A stretch of 6,064 bases of DNA, taken from contig CALZMK010000106.1 of assembly GCA_945788545.1 (NCBI GenBank), forward strand, positions 1 through 6,064. Reading direction: 5' to 3'. The translations under genes were made by a program, and so were the position numbers. The notes below the pieces were generated by a model. That model searched no databases. It was not told where the DNA came from and saw nothing but the letters and a program-made list of their open reading frames with translations. Shown here in pieces: positions 6,059 through 6,064 of this stretch. The stretch's first letter is position 1, and each line of letters starts with the position of its first letter. The stretch comes from an uncultured Prevotella sp. (GTDB taxonomy: Bacteria > Bacteroidota > Bacteroidia > Bacteroidales > Bacteroidaceae).

Positions 6059-6064
6059 ATAGTA

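Overview
The window looks like chromosomal DNA of a Bacteroidales bacterium, most likely Prevotella or a close relative. Four things point there. The long putative LPS-assembly LptD protein has Bacteroidetes-type features. A -7 element of the Bacteroidetes form TAnnTTTG lies directly before lptD. Leaders are A/T-rich and often lack a strong Shine-Dalgarno. The spacers hold A/T-only tandem repeats and CCGTG/CACGG repeats. Genus is inferred from style, not from a database match.

All four genes lie on the minus strand, so the window reads from right to left. (1) 6045-4267 encodes a pyruvate/oxaloacetate-type carboxyltransferase (OadA/PycB family) with a good ribosome binding site and a C-terminal biotinyl-like domain that lacks the usual EAMKM motif. 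(2) 4266-3969 is a 298-base gene-free spacer. It is dominated by a palindromic element of about 268 bases, whose 42/46-base imperfect inverted ends surround an A/T tandem repeat, two small hairpins and a possible promoter. (3) 3968-3459 encodes a 169-residue HD-domain phosphohydrolase-like protein starting at TTG. (4) 3408-607 encodes LptD, the outer-membrane barrel that inserts LPS, starting at GTG. (5) 556-1 encodes the first 185 residues of a CPA2 (Kef-type) cation:proton antiporter that runs off the left edge.

The HD gene, lptD and the antiporter are separated by only 50 bases each and could be co-transcribed. The carboxyltransferase is separated from them by the palindromic element and is probably a different unit. 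The gene set is mostly housekeeping: central carbon metabolism, envelope biogenesis and ion homeostasis. I see no phage, CRISPR, toxin-antitoxin, defence or rRNA/tRNA content. The least explained part is the palindromic spacer, together with a near-identical 31-base A/T repeat that recurs in two separate spacers.
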